Source: JBCCQH01 sp039024435
GTDB lineage: Bacteria; Bacteroidota; Bacteroidia; J057; JADKCL01
Direction of reading: 5' to 3'
Assembly: GCA_039024435.1 (NCBI GenBank)
Contig: JBCCQH010000055.1
Location: forward strand, 1-47,585
Length of the DNA: 47,585 nt
The translations under genes and the position numbers were made by a program. How positions within the stretch are numbered: position 1 is the stretch's first letter; each line of letters opens with the position of its first letter. Positions 16,978 to 25,934 of the stretch are shown piece after piece. Under the pieces are notes generated by a model. That model was not told the origin of the DNA. It was given only the letters and a program-made list of their open reading frames with translations, and made no database searches.

Positions 16978-18144
16978 TCAGGAAATTGGAAATTCTCCAT
17001 CGAGCCAATTTTCTTCGACCCAGGCGGCATCGGCGCCGGGCTCGGGCGCGTGGTCGGGAACATCGGGGGGCTGACTCTCCGGTCCAAAACCGGCGGGAAA
17101 ACCGGAAAGTTTCATTTTGCCATAATGGGGATCGTCGATTTCGCGGACCAAGCCGAGGGCCTGGATTTGGGGGTGCACGAGTGCTGCTTGCAGGTCGCGG
17201 ACCACGGTGAAACAAGCGTCGATCCCGGCCAATTGGGCTTCCCATTCGGCCGCGGTCCGGCCGGCAAAGATGGCTTGGAGTTCGGTCCGTAGCGCCTCAT
17301 TTTGTGCGTAGAGCAAGTCATTCAGGTCCGGCCGGTCGATAGCGGCGGCAAAATTTGCGAACAGTTTGGGTTCGATGGGACCGAGGAAAACGGCTTGGTC
17401 GTCGGCGGTGCGGTAGGAAGTGTAGTTGGCGAGGCCGCCATTCATCCAGGCCCGGCTGGCTTGCGGAGGCTCGGGCACGAGGTTCAGCGTGGCGACCTGC
17501 ATTTGATTGAGGAAAAACGCTGCGTGGAGCATTGAAGGATCAAAGGTGCGGACCCCGCAATCAGATTGGCCGGATTGGCGGGCAAAGAGGGCGGTCACGC
17601 CGAGAAAGGCAGCCAGGTAGCCGGAATTGATGTCGGCGATGGGAGCAGAGAAGGTTCCGGGCAAGCCTTCGGCGGTGGGAGTGGTATAGCTGAGATTGCC
17701 CGCCAATGCCATCACGTTGTTGTCGTGGCCGGCGACATCGCGCAGGGGGCCCACTTGCCCGTGGGCAGAAATCGGCAGGTAGATCAGGCGGTCGTGGACC
17801 TTTTCCGGATGCTGACCGAGTACGCTTTCGAGGTAGCCGGGGCGATTTCCGTCAATCAAGAGGTCGCATTTCCGGGCCAATTTGCCGAAGAGCCGGCGGT
17901 CCGATTCCGATTTGAAGTCGCAGACGATGCTGCGGAAACCAGCGTTGAGGGTGCGGAACCAAGCGCCCATTTGCCCCTCAACTCCCGAAAAGTGGGGCGG
18001 AAAGGTACGCAAACGGTCGTGAAAGGGCGGTTCCACCTTTACCACTTCGGCTCCGAGGCAGCGGAGCAGGTAGGCGGCGGTCGCTCCGGGTACATAGTGG
18101 GCGACCAGCAAAACCCGCACTCCCTTGAGCAGATCAATTTTCAT
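16978..18144 (-). CDS. CaiB/BaiF family CoA-transferase, alpha-methylacyl-CoA racemase-like
   Basis: A 388-residue family III CoA-transferase-fold protein. The CoA-binding start is present (GATAAYLLRCLGAEVVKVE). AGHDNN with His140-Asp141 matches the racemase motif, and Asp171 in PIADINSG sits at the conserved acidic position of the family. His plus Asp together fit alpha-methylacyl-CoA racemase better than formyl-CoA transferase, though only the fold is sure. An 11-base gap separates it from the small unknown gene upstream on the same strand. Confidence 0.85.
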   Translation of the reverse strand: MKIDLLKGVRVLLVAHYVPGATAAYLLRCLGAEVVKVEPPFHDRLRTFPPHFSGVEGQMGAWFRTLNAGFRSIVCDFKSESDRRLFGKLARKCDLLIDGNRPGYLESVLGQHPEKVHDRLIYLPISAHGQVGPLRDVAGHDNNVMALAGNLSYTTPTAEGLPGTFSAPIADINSGYLAAFLGVTALFARQSGQSDCGVRTFDPSMLHAAFFLNQMQVATLNLVPEPPQASRAWMNGGLANYTSYRTADDQAVFLGPIEPKLFANFAAAIDRPDLNDLLYAQNEALRTELQAIFAGRTAAEWEAQLAGIDACFTVVRDLQAALVHPQIQALGLVREIDDPHYGKMKLSGFPAGFGPESQPPDVPDHAPEPGADAAWVEENWLDGEFPIS

Positions 18145-18156
18145 GCGGCTGGCCGA

Positions 18157-18549
18157 TCAGATGCCCCCCATCCCCACCGTCAGTTCATCCAGGTCGGGGT
18201 AGGTGTCCTGGATGAGTTCGTCCATGAGCCGTTTGAGGTAGCGCTCTACGATGGCCCCGTGTTGCATGAAGTCGGGCCAAACAATCTCTTCGAAGTGGTA
18301 TTTCGTGGTTTTGACGTGGGAGATGGTCGGTGCGTCGATGGGTTTCCGGTAGGTGCGCAGCCCGTGACCGCGGCAGACCAGCCCAAAAAGCAGCTTGTGC
18401 CACTCGTCCGGATGCTTGATGGAAAATTCACGCTGTGACCCGGAGCCTTGGTTAGAGGCTTGGGAACCATCGGGATCGGTCCCGGGGGCTTTGCCCGCTT
18501 GGACAAGTTCTTCTTTGATTTTGGTCAATATATCTTCAAGGTGTTTCAT
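18157..18549 (-). CDS. Hypothetical protein upstream of the CoA-transferase-like gene
   Basis: A 130-residue protein I do not recognise. It opens with a helical segment (MKHLEDILTKIKEELVQ), has a Gly/Ser/Gln linker, and a C-terminal helical part (AIVERYLKRLMDELIQ). There is no signal peptide or membrane segment. An in-frame ATG at 18585 would add 12 residues; the start at 18549 is preferred because the protein then begins with a regular helix. It ends 12 bases before the racemase-like gene, which suggests one operon. Confidence 0.6.
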   Translation of the reverse strand: MKHLEDILTKIKEELVQAGKAPGTDPDGSQASNQGSGSQREFSIKHPDEWHKLLFGLVCRGHGLRTYRKPIDAPTISHVKTTKYHFEEIVWPDFMQHGAIVERYLKRLMDELIQDTYPDLDELTVGMGGI

Positions 18550-18654
18550 CGATTGAGAATTGGCGTAGTGGAGAAGTGCATTCAATATACAGCGGTCGGC
18601 GTTTATCCCAAAATAGTGGGCTGCTTCCCGCCGGATGTGGAATCGGTCTAAATC

Positions 18655-18686
18655 TTTGCCGGAAGGTGGTTATTTTCCTAGGTTTA
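18655..18686 (+). promoter_or_regulatory. Probable Bacteroidota promoter upstream of the eCIS-associated operon
   Basis: TTTG (18655-18658), 20 bases, then TAGGTTTA (18679-18686), one mismatch from TAnnTTTG. A second near match, TATCTTTA, lies a few bases on. A transcript starting near 18692 would have a leader of about 120 bases before the ATG at 18816. It is the best promoter candidate for the envelope-gene block at the front of the eCIS region. Confidence 0.4.
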
Positions 18687-18815
18687 TTTATCTTTATTGC
18701 GGTGTGGTGATCTGGGTTGTGGCGGGCGAAATCATGGCCGCCGGTCGACAACGCAAGCCAGTTCGGATACCCGGACATTGATCGGGCGCAATGTCCACCG
18801 ATTACTGAACACAAC

Positions 18816-20369
18816 ATGAAAAAGGCGATAATTACATTGTTGGTCTGTTTTTTCGCAGGGTTGTGCTTGTCTTTCTTCATGGACGAAGATCAGCGGCGGC
18901 GAAAATTGGTCGATAACCGCGTAGCGGTTGAGCGGGTATTGGAGGCCTACAATCTGAAATTCAACAAAGACATTGGGGAGAGTTCGATCATCTTTCAACT
19001 CGTTCCCGGCGATTCCATTAAGATCGAGTGCAGTGACTGTCCCACGCTCATGGCCGAGGACAAGGGCAATCTGTCGATGACCATTCAGAGCATCGACGGG
19101 GTGATGCCGCTCAACCCCAATTCATTTGACCGTTGGCTCAAAATCAAAAGCTCCAACGGCAAGATCGGGGTCGTATTCAAACGCGATGGACTGGGCGAAA
19201 AGAATCTGCTGGTGTCCAGTATGCGGATGTGGCGCAAAACCAAGCGCCCGCAACGCGATGAAGCCGGGGTGCCGGTCTCGTTGCTGGACTTGAACAACAT
19301 CTACATCGACAAGCTGTCAAAGGACGATACCCAGGAACAGATGACCTTTTTTTCCAAGATGAAAAGCGAGGACAAGGTCACCGTGACCATCAAGGGCGCC
19401 AACGGCGCGGTCCCGGCGAACCTCATCTGTCAGGTCTACAAGCAGGGCGAAGAGTTTGACAAGTCGCCGATTGAAGTGGGGCCCCCTTTCGATGTTCCGA
19501 AAGTGGACGGGGGGTCAGACCGGTTTGCGTTTGAATTTTCCCACATCAAGGACGTCAAAGGGGTCAATACTTACCACGTGGACATTGAGCGGATTCCGGC
19601 GCGGAGTGCGTTCATTCCTACCGAGCCCGAAATACTGGATACCGAGTCGGTGGCAACGGACTTGGACAGCTTGAACGACGGCCCAGAAGAAGACGATCCG
19701 CTAAAGGCCCTGCTGGAGAAGTTCATCGGGGGACCGAAATTCCAGTGTGAGACCCCGGAGCAGGACATCAGCGTGAGTTTGTTTGGCCGGCTCAACATCG
19801 GACCGGGAAAATCCAACCGCAAGTGCATCGATTTGTTGTTGACGGATGAATGCGTGGCCGCCGAGCCGTGTCCGGGGTGTGACAGCCTGTGGGCGTTTTG
19901 GATCGGAGCGGGCGACGACATGGTCAACCGATTCATGTACGCCGACAGTGTGCGCAAGTCCGCCGGTACCGGTGAGGGGGTGGTGAAATCTTTTGCCCGG
20001 GGCCGCTATTTCCGCAAAACGACTGGCAACACGGTTTTTCCGGGAGATGCTACCGGCGAAAACGTCTTTTTTGCGATTGTGGACAATTATCGCAAAGAAG
20101 AGTTTCTCTCCCAACCCCTCGACGTGGATGCGTGGCTCGGAGACGGGGTGTACACCTACTCCGCTTACGATTACGTTACCTCCTCCCAATACATCCTCAA
20201 GTACGATCCCAACCGCCCGATGTCGCTGTGCATTTGCAATGACAACTCGGTCAGTTCGATCCCGATCTTTTTCCGGTTTCAGCAGTTCCTGACCGAGCCG
20301 ATACCGGTCGACTCTACTCAACTGCTTGAAGAGGCACTTTATTACGGCGGGGACACTGGCTTCGAATAA
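18816..20369 (+). CDS. Membrane-anchored protein of unknown function at the eCIS border
   Basis: A 517-residue protein with an N-terminal signal anchor (about 4-22) and a large predicted periplasmic part. I recognise no domain. It has two widely spaced CxxC pairs (Cys72/Cys75 and Cys352/Cys355, plus Cys346), a D/E-rich stretch near 275-300, and a conserved-looking core with WAFWIGAGDD and NVFFAIVDNYR. The frame is open further upstream to 18717, but the ATG at 18816 begins a good signal sequence. It ends 2 bases before the GH18-like gene, so they are co-transcribed and likely work together. It may be a dedicated envelope part of the eCIS or a cargo; no evidence decides. Confidence 0.75.
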   Translation: MKKAIITLLVCFFAGLCLSFFMDEDQRRRKLVDNRVAVERVLEAYNLKFNKDIGESSIIFQLVPGDSIKIECSDCPTLMAEDKGNLSMTIQSIDGVMPLNPNSFDRWLKIKSSNGKIGVVFKRDGLGEKNLLVSSMRMWRKTKRPQRDEAGVPVSLLDLNNIYIDKLSKDDTQEQMTFFSKMKSEDKVTVTIKGANGAVPANLICQVYKQGEEFDKSPIEVGPPFDVPKVDGGSDRFAFEFSHIKDVKGVNTYHVDIERIPARSAFIPTEPEILDTESVATDLDSLNDGPEEDDPLKALLEKFIGGPKFQCETPEQDISVSLFGRLNIGPGKSNRKCIDLLLTDECVAAEPCPGCDSLWAFWIGAGDDMVNRFMYADSVRKSAGTGEGVVKSFARGRYFRKTTGNTVFPGDATGENVFFAIVDNYRKEEFLSQPLDVDAWLGDGVYTYSAYDYVTSSQYILKYDPNRPMSLCICNDNSVSSIPIFFRFQQFLTEPIPVDSTQLLEEALYYGGDTGFE

Positions 20370-20371
20370 CC

Positions 20372-21877
20372 ATGCAGAAACGATTTATCCATCTGTTGCT
20401 TCTGGTCTTCCTGATCGTACCGCTGCTCGAGGGGTGCGGGGATCCCATTACCAACCGGGCGCGGAACCGGGGCACGTTTGCTTTGCGCCGCTGGTTGCGC
20501 TACGAATTCCGCCAGATCAAGACCTACAGCTACGGCAACAGCCAGGTCAAGGACAATATCCACGTGATGGGATACGAGCCCTCGTGGTTGATCTACGATT
20601 CGCTGTACCTGAACTACCCCTTTGAGTTGTTGAGTGATCTGGTGGTCGGGGAGTACGACGTGAATCCACTCTCGGGCTATCCGCGCAATGATTCGGCCTA
20701 TTCGGCCTACGACAAGAAAGATATCCTGGAGGTGGCGACCGCGACCAACGGCGACATCAATGTCTTGCTCGCGGTGACCGATTACGGCGATTATGGCTAT
20801 CGGGGGGAGTTTTTGAGTGAGGTGGCAAAGAAAAATCTGCTCAATTCCCTCGATCAGATTTTGGACAACTTCAACCGGAAGCGCAAAGGCGGAGCCGAAC
20901 GCAGTGGAGTAGGCGTTTTGATGGATTACCCAAATATCCCCTGGAACCTGCGCATGGACTATGCGGAGTTTCTGGCGCGGATGAAAAACGACCTCGACAA
21001 CGAGGAAGTGGGCAAATCTTGTCTGGTGTACGCGGTTTTGCCCCCGAAAGACGATTACCTCATCTTTCGGGATTCGTCTTTTGCCGCGACCATGCGCGAC
21101 AACGTGGACATGTTCATCGTGCGGGGGCACGTATTTGACGAATCGATTTACGAAGGCAATCGCGGTCCGATGGCGCCGGTGAACTGGCCGGGCAAGGTGA
21201 TGGACCTAGACAGTGCCATCAATTACTACGTGTACACTGCTCGGATTCCGCGGGAAAAGATCATCGTGGAGTTTCCTTACTACGGAAAGTTCTTTTCGAA
21301 TGATTCTACGCCGGGGATGCGCTCACCCCTGGTGCCGCTGAACCAGATCTTCAATGCGGTGGAAGCGCCGCGGGAGATGGACACCCTATCGATGTGCATG
21401 AAGCGCCGGGTGGACACGACGACCTATTTCTACGAGGACACCTTGTCGCTGCACGTGAAGTACTCGTGGGTGGAACGGCAGCAACTGGGCGGGATCGGGC
21501 TGTACGGCTTGGGGTATGCCTCGGGAATGGACGATCAGGAGATCGAAGACAAGCTGTGGTTTACCATTGCGGAGCACTTTACCGAGCCAGCCCCCCGGCT
21601 GTTGTTTCCGGGGATCGGCTACTTCCTGTGCTTCATTGGGGTAGGAATCATCACTTCAGCGGTGATGCACTGGCAGGTGCGCTTTGCCTTGCGGGAACGG
21701 CGGCGGAAGCTGTGGTATTACATCGGATTTTTGGCGGTGCTGACGCTAGCCATCATCCTGAACGTACTTCCTCTGGAAGATGTCCGGGTGCTTTGGAAGC
21801 TATTGTCGCTGGTCGCAGTCCTGGTCTTTCCGCTGGGCCGTCAGGCGCTGAAGCTGCTCAAGTTTGCGCGGAGGTAA
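20372..21877 (+). CDS. GH18-fold lipoprotein-like membrane protein, degenerate active site
   Basis: A 501-residue protein. It begins with a lipoprotein-like signal (LLEGC, Cys at about 22). Residues about 60-400 follow the GH18 (chitinase/YaaH-like) TIM-barrel pattern: VMGYEPSW, an INVLLAVTDYG strand, the GVGVLMDYP strand, an NVDMFIVRG strand, IVEFPYYGK, and IGLYGLGYAS at the last strand. The catalytic DxxDxDxE is lost: the Glu position is Asp185 and the preceding Asp residues are Ser, Gly and Leu. Three helices at the C-terminus (about 410-434, 447-468, 474-492) embed it in the membrane. It may bind glycan or peptidoglycan rather than cut it. Confidence 0.75.
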   Translation: MQKRFIHLLLLVFLIVPLLEGCGDPITNRARNRGTFALRRWLRYEFRQIKTYSYGNSQVKDNIHVMGYEPSWLIYDSLYLNYPFELLSDLVVGEYDVNPLSGYPRNDSAYSAYDKKDILEVATATNGDINVLLAVTDYGDYGYRGEFLSEVAKKNLLNSLDQILDNFNRKRKGGAERSGVGVLMDYPNIPWNLRMDYAEFLARMKNDLDNEEVGKSCLVYAVLPPKDDYLIFRDSSFAATMRDNVDMFIVRGHVFDESIYEGNRGPMAPVNWPGKVMDLDSAINYYVYTARIPREKIIVEFPYYGKFFSNDSTPGMRSPLVPLNQIFNAVEAPREMDTLSMCMKRRVDTTTYFYEDTLSLHVKYSWVERQQLGGIGLYGLGYASGMDDQEIEDKLWFTIAEHFTEPAPRLLFPGIGYFLCFIGVGIITSAVMHWQVRFALRERRRKLWYYIGFLAVLTLAIILNVLPLEDVRVLWKLLSLVAVLVFPLGRQALKLLKFARR

Positions 21878-21909
21878 CATTTTTACAACGACAGGGAAAT
21901 ATCGAATAA

Positions 21910-22170
21910 ATGGCAGGAGCAAAAGGAATAAGGGGGTTTTTCAAGAACAAGGTTTGGCCGGTTTTGCGGCTGTTACCGAGGGCAATCCTCCTGGGAATAT
22001 TTGCCGCATTTGGCTACGATTATCTTGTGTCGGGAAGTTTTAAGTTATATATTTACATTATCGGGGTTCTTCTAGCTATCCCCGGATTTTATACAATCGT
22101 CATTCTTTCCAGAAAAGTAAAATCCTGGGAGTACAAGGAAGAAGGAGCTGAAGATCAGCCCTCCGAGTAG
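21910..22170 (+). CDS. Small membrane protein with two helices
   Basis: An 86-residue protein with two predicted transmembrane helices (about 22-40 and 45-70), a basic N-terminus (KGIRGFFKNK) and an acidic cytoplasm-type tail. I do not recognise a family. It lies between the GH18-like gene (32 bases) and the Pvc16-like gene (25 bases), in the same direction, which makes it the third envelope gene of the block. Its codon use is A/T richer than its neighbours. Confidence 0.7.
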   Translation: MAGAKGIRGFFKNKVWPVLRLLPRAILLGIFAAFGYDYLVSGSFKLYIYIIGVLLAIPGFYTIVILSRKVKSWEYKEEGAEDQPSE

Positions 22171-22195
22171 TGAAGTTCACGAAATCTAAAAGACC

Positions 22196-22780
22196 ATGAT
22201 TCATCAGGTATTGCCAGCCATTGTCAATGAATTAATTGATTATCTCGATTCTAAGTTCGGGATTTCCGACGATCAGATCGTTTTGGGAAACATCGTTAAC
22301 CAAGACGGCAGTCTCGCAGTCGACGGCAACAAGCTCGTCGTCTCTTTGGTCAACATTGCACGCGACGGTGCGAAGGGTAATTTGAGGCAAGTAGGGAGCA
22401 CTGACACGCCGCCCGTGTACATCAACCTCTACGTCATGTTCTCTGCCGTTTACAACCAGAGCAACATCAATTCCCAGGACTATCTCGAAGCACTCAAGTT
22501 GATCAGCGGAGTCATCTCCTTTTTCCAAGCCAACAACGTATTCGATTCTCACAACAGTTCCGATTTTCCGGCGGATGGCGCACGTTGCCACGTGGAAATC
22601 GAAAATGTCGAATTCCGTGAGCTGGTAAATTTGTGGTCCTTGAGCGGAGCCAAGTACGTTCCCTCGATTTTGTACCGCATGCGTTCCATCAACATGGAAG
22701 AGGATCTGGTTACCGACGAAATCCCGCCAATTGCTGGAATCAACCCCGCGGTAGGAGCACCGGGTCGGTTCTCCTTGTAA
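22196..22780 (+). CDS. DUF4255 / Pvc16-like tail terminator of the eCIS
   Basis: A 194-residue protein of the DUF4255 family, equivalent to Pvc16/Afp16, which caps the tube and sheath at the end away from the baseplate and sets the finished length. The opening IHQVLPAIVNELIDYLDSKF and the YINLYVMFSAVYN strand are typical. This is the first clear particle gene and is followed after 10 bases by the 428-residue unknown. Confidence 0.9.
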   Translation: MIHQVLPAIVNELIDYLDSKFGISDDQIVLGNIVNQDGSLAVDGNKLVVSLVNIARDGAKGNLRQVGSTDTPPVYINLYVMFSAVYNQSNINSQDYLEALKLISGVISFFQANNVFDSHNSSDFPADGARCHVEIENVEFRELVNLWSLSGAKYVPSILYRMRSINMEEDLVTDEIPPIAGINPAVGAPGRFSL

Positions 22781-22790
22781 GTGAATTTGT

Positions 22791-24077
22791 ATGATCAATC
22801 TCCAGATTGAGAGTAGATTTAAGGAGTTTTTCGGTGTCCTTACTCTACACTCCTATTACAATGATCTAGTCACAAGGGATCTGGAATTCGAACCCACTCC
22901 GGAGACGGTTCAACTGTTGCGCAACTATCAGTTGGTCTTCAAGCAGCTCCCATTCGGGTTCCTGGTCCTTTTCCATCCCGACTACTCGCCCCCCCGGCTG
23001 GCCTCGGCTCCGAAAGGGCTGCGGTTCTCATTTCGCGTCAAAAACATGAACGCAAGGTTCATGAACTTTTCGCGGATACCGTTTTGGCCGGAAGGCGTGG
23101 CGTTCCACTACTCCAATCAGGGAGGCCACAAAGCAGACATTGACCTGGATGTGCCCCGTGATGTTTATTATTACTTTAAGCAACTGAAGGTTGCACAAGT
23201 AGAGAAAAAATTATTACATTTACCCGAAGAGCATGCCCTGGTCCCACTACGTCCAAGGCGATTTTCTTTGAATATCAGTGATGATTCTGCGGAAGCCGGT
23301 GTGAGTTACGACGAGCTCGTCATTCGGGATGAGTTTAACAGTGATTTGCAGCCAGGCGGGGCACCCTACAAGAAGAAATTCCGAAATGCTTTCCGGCACG
23401 AATACCGCAGATACCTGGACCACGAAACACGCTCGTTGCGAAGCGAGAACATCAGCAGAGACGAATACGATCAAAGGTTTACTGAAATATCGAATGCGCT
23501 TGAGCAGCGGATGTCCGCTGAACGGCGCAGTTCTGTGCGTGTAGACTTGAGCCATGTTCCCTTTGGGAAATACTCACTGGAAGCAGGCAAGCGGGGTAAA
23601 TATGATTTCTACGTTGCAGAAGACTCTACCGGTCAGCAATTTGGAATGGTCGACATCTACCTCGAAACGCCTGTCGACGCTCTTTTAAATCGGGACGCTG
23701 AGCTGGACTCAGTGGTCAACCCGCAAATCTACTACCTCAACTATGAGGCGCGTCCTACCTACTGGCGCTATTTCTTCCTCAACTACAAGAAAAGTAAGAT
23801 TGCACCTGCGGGGATAAGGGAAGAAAACGAATCCCTGGAATTTACCCCACCCCAAGAAGGATTTGTGGAATCCGTTGGGGCGCGGGCATTTATAAGTGAA
23901 TCAACTATACCCCTTGAACTGAAAGATCGTCCTCAGTATACGCTGTACCTCGACCGGATACTCGGACAGAGGAACATGAAGGAAATGAGACTCCCGCTGC
24001 CCAATGCAGATATGGTGAAGCCGGTAAGGTCGGCAAGCGGAGAGAAGATCTACTCGGATATATTTGTCTATCTCTAA
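22791..24077 (+). CDS. eCIS-associated protein of unknown function, possible cap adaptor
   Basis: A 428-residue protein with no signal peptide. I recognise no fold, but it looks structural: many aromatic residues, beta-rich stretches such as GLRFSFRVKN, and a charged helical middle (EYRRYLDHETRSLRSEN). Its place between the terminator gene and the sheath gene is where a cap adaptor would sit. The Algoriphagus eCIS (AlgoCIS) is reported to have a trimeric cap adaptor; assigning this gene to that role is inference only. It is A/T richer than the surrounding particle genes. Confidence 0.6.
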   Translation: MINLQIESRFKEFFGVLTLHSYYNDLVTRDLEFEPTPETVQLLRNYQLVFKQLPFGFLVLFHPDYSPPRLASAPKGLRFSFRVKNMNARFMNFSRIPFWPEGVAFHYSNQGGHKADIDLDVPRDVYYYFKQLKVAQVEKKLLHLPEEHALVPLRPRRFSLNISDDSAEAGVSYDELVIRDEFNSDLQPGGAPYKKKFRNAFRHEYRRYLDHETRSLRSENISRDEYDQRFTEISNALEQRMSAERRSSVRVDLSHVPFGKYSLEAGKRGKYDFYVAEDSTGQQFGMVDIYLETPVDALLNRDAELDSVVNPQIYYLNYEARPTYWRYFFLNYKKSKIAPAGIREENESLEFTPPQEGFVESVGARAFISESTIPLELKDRPQYTLYLDRILGQRNMKEMRLPLPNADMVKPVRSASGEKIYSDIFVYL

Positions 24078-24153
24078 GGCCATTATAAGAATACACGGAA
24101 TTAAAAATTATTCGGCATACATTAGTATCAATCTAATCTAAAGACACCTGATT

Positions 24154-25818
24154 ATGAGCTATTTTAAGACACCTGGTGTATATATCAAGGAGCAGGATGC
24201 ATTTGGCAGCTCCGTGGTCGCTGTACCCACCGCTGTCCCCGCTTTCATCGGTTATACCCAGAAAGCAGAAGTAGATGGAAACTCGCTGTTGATGAAGCCC
24301 ACCAAGGTTCGTTCGTTGGCCGAAGCCCGCGAAATTTTTGGGGGCGGCAACCGCACTACGTTCAAAGTCACCGATACCGGTGATGTGCCCGAATTGGCGG
24401 TAGATGAAGCTACCCGCTATTACACTTACTCCAGCTTGCGCCTCTTCTGGGCCAACGGTGGTGGTGAAGCCTACATCATTTCCATCGGCGATTACAGCGA
24501 GTCCATTGACTCGGAAAAAATGCTGCAAGCCCTCGAAGTTCTCACCAAAGAACAAGAGCCGACCATCATCGTCATTCCCGACGCGGTTCTCCTGCCCAAG
24601 GACGATTGCTACTCGGTCTACAAGGCCATCCTCCAGCACTGTGGTGCGAAGATGAAGAGCCGCGTGGGCCTGGTCGACGTTTGGGGCGGTCACGATCCCA
24701 AAGTAAAGGACGCCATGGTGAAGGAATTCCGCGAAGGCATCGGTTCCAACTCCCTGGCTTACTCCGCAGTTTACTTCCCTTGGTTGCACACGACCATTAC
24801 CCCGGCAAGTGAAGTCGATTTCCGCAACGTCTCCAATCGCGGTGACTTGGTAAAAATCCTGATGTCCGACATCAAACGAGCCATGGGCATCGGGGGAGGC
24901 GGAGCCAATCCGGACGCGGCCGCCGCCGAAAAGCTGATTGCTTCGATCACCAAGGACAACCACGACGACGTCTTCAAGAAATTGGGTGGCCTCGGTAAAT
25001 TCACCAAGTCCAAGGAAAAAGACGCGGCCAAGCAAAAGGCAGACTACAAGAAGCAAGCCGCGGCGCTGTTTTCTTCGGAGCCGGCCGACGATAGCCCCGA
25101 AGCCCGCAAGATCAAGCAGATCGAAGAAGTGGTCAACCAAGTGGCCAACGACAACGCGGACATCAAGCAAGTCGGAGCGACCATCTCCGCACTTTCTCCG
25201 ATCTACAAGACGATCCTCAAGAACATCCGTACGGAACTGAACGTACTGCCTCCCTCCGGCGCCATGGCCGGTGTCTATGCCCTCGTCGACAATCAAGAAG
25301 GGGTACACAAAGCTCCAGCCAACGTGAGTCTGAGCGCGGTTGTGAAGCCGACCATCAATATCACGGCGGACGATCAGGAAGATCTGAACTCTCCGCTGTC
25401 GGGCAAGGCCATCAACGCGATCCGTTCCTTCGTGGGCAAAGGTGTCCTCGTCTGGGGAGCACGCTCCATGGATGCCAATAGCCAGGACTGGCGCTACATC
25501 TCCGTCCGCCGGACCATGATCATGATCGAGCAGTCGATCAAGAATTCAGTTGAAGCTTACGTATTCGAGCCAAACACGGCTCGTACCTGGCTGAAACTGC
25601 GCACCTCGATCCAAAACTTCCTCACCGAAGTCTGGAAAGCTGGATCTCTCGCCGGTGCCACTCCCTCGCAAGCATTTGAAGTGCATGTCGGTCTGGGCTC
25701 GACCATGACCCCGAACGATATCCTCGAAGGTGTAATGCGCATCAGCGTAAAAGTAGCGATCACGCGCCCTGCAGAATTTATCGAAATTACCTTCGAACAG
25801 AAGATGCAGGAAAGCTAA
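24154..25818 (+). CDS. Contractile tail sheath protein
   Basis: A 554-residue phage-type sheath subunit. It begins with FKTPGVYIKEQDAFG and AVPAFIGYT, the N-terminal arm and first strand used for linking neighbours, and ends with ISVKVAITRPAEFIEITFEQKMQES, the C-terminal arm. The core has VWGARSMD and WRYISVRRTMIMIEQSI, the best conserved sheath motifs. A charged helical insertion lies at about 245-350. Only one sheath gene is present, whereas Afp/PVC clusters have three. It has a 76-base upstream gap with no clear promoter. Confidence 0.95.
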   Translation: MSYFKTPGVYIKEQDAFGSSVVAVPTAVPAFIGYTQKAEVDGNSLLMKPTKVRSLAEAREIFGGGNRTTFKVTDTGDVPELAVDEATRYYTYSSLRLFWANGGGEAYIISIGDYSESIDSEKMLQALEVLTKEQEPTIIVIPDAVLLPKDDCYSVYKAILQHCGAKMKSRVGLVDVWGGHDPKVKDAMVKEFREGIGSNSLAYSAVYFPWLHTTITPASEVDFRNVSNRGDLVKILMSDIKRAMGIGGGGANPDAAAAEKLIASITKDNHDDVFKKLGGLGKFTKSKEKDAAKQKADYKKQAAALFSSEPADDSPEARKIKQIEEVVNQVANDNADIKQVGATISALSPIYKTILKNIRTELNVLPPSGAMAGVYALVDNQEGVHKAPANVSLSAVVKPTINITADDQEDLNSPLSGKAINAIRSFVGKGVLVWGARSMDANSQDWRYISVRRTMIMIEQSIKNSVEAYVFEPNTARTWLKLRTSIQNFLTEVWKAGSLAGATPSQAFEVHVGLGSTMTPNDILEGVMRISVKVAITRPAEFIEITFEQKMQES

Positions 25819-25846
25819 TATAAGCCTCAATATCACTGATTTTTGA

Positions 25847-25877
25847 TTTGTAAATCCCATGCGAATCCCTATATTTG
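25847..25877 (+). promoter_or_regulatory. Strong Bacteroidota promoter for the tube gene
   Basis: TTTG (25847-25850), exactly 19 bases, then TATATTTG (25870-25877), a full match to the TTTG-N19-TAnnTTTG consensus. Transcription would start near 25884, giving a leader of about 50 bases before the ATG at 25935. With the terminator at 26462 it makes a single-gene unit for the major tube protein. Confidence 0.75.
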
Positions 25878-25934
25878 TGATAAGGTTAGTAAAACGTTTT
25901 TATTCAGTATTAATCACTTAAATTTCTATGTACT

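Noticed and set aside
17566..18438. 290-residue plus-strand frame
   Set aside because: Antisense to the racemase-like gene and its small neighbour; low-complexity Gly/Val-rich product with no domain.
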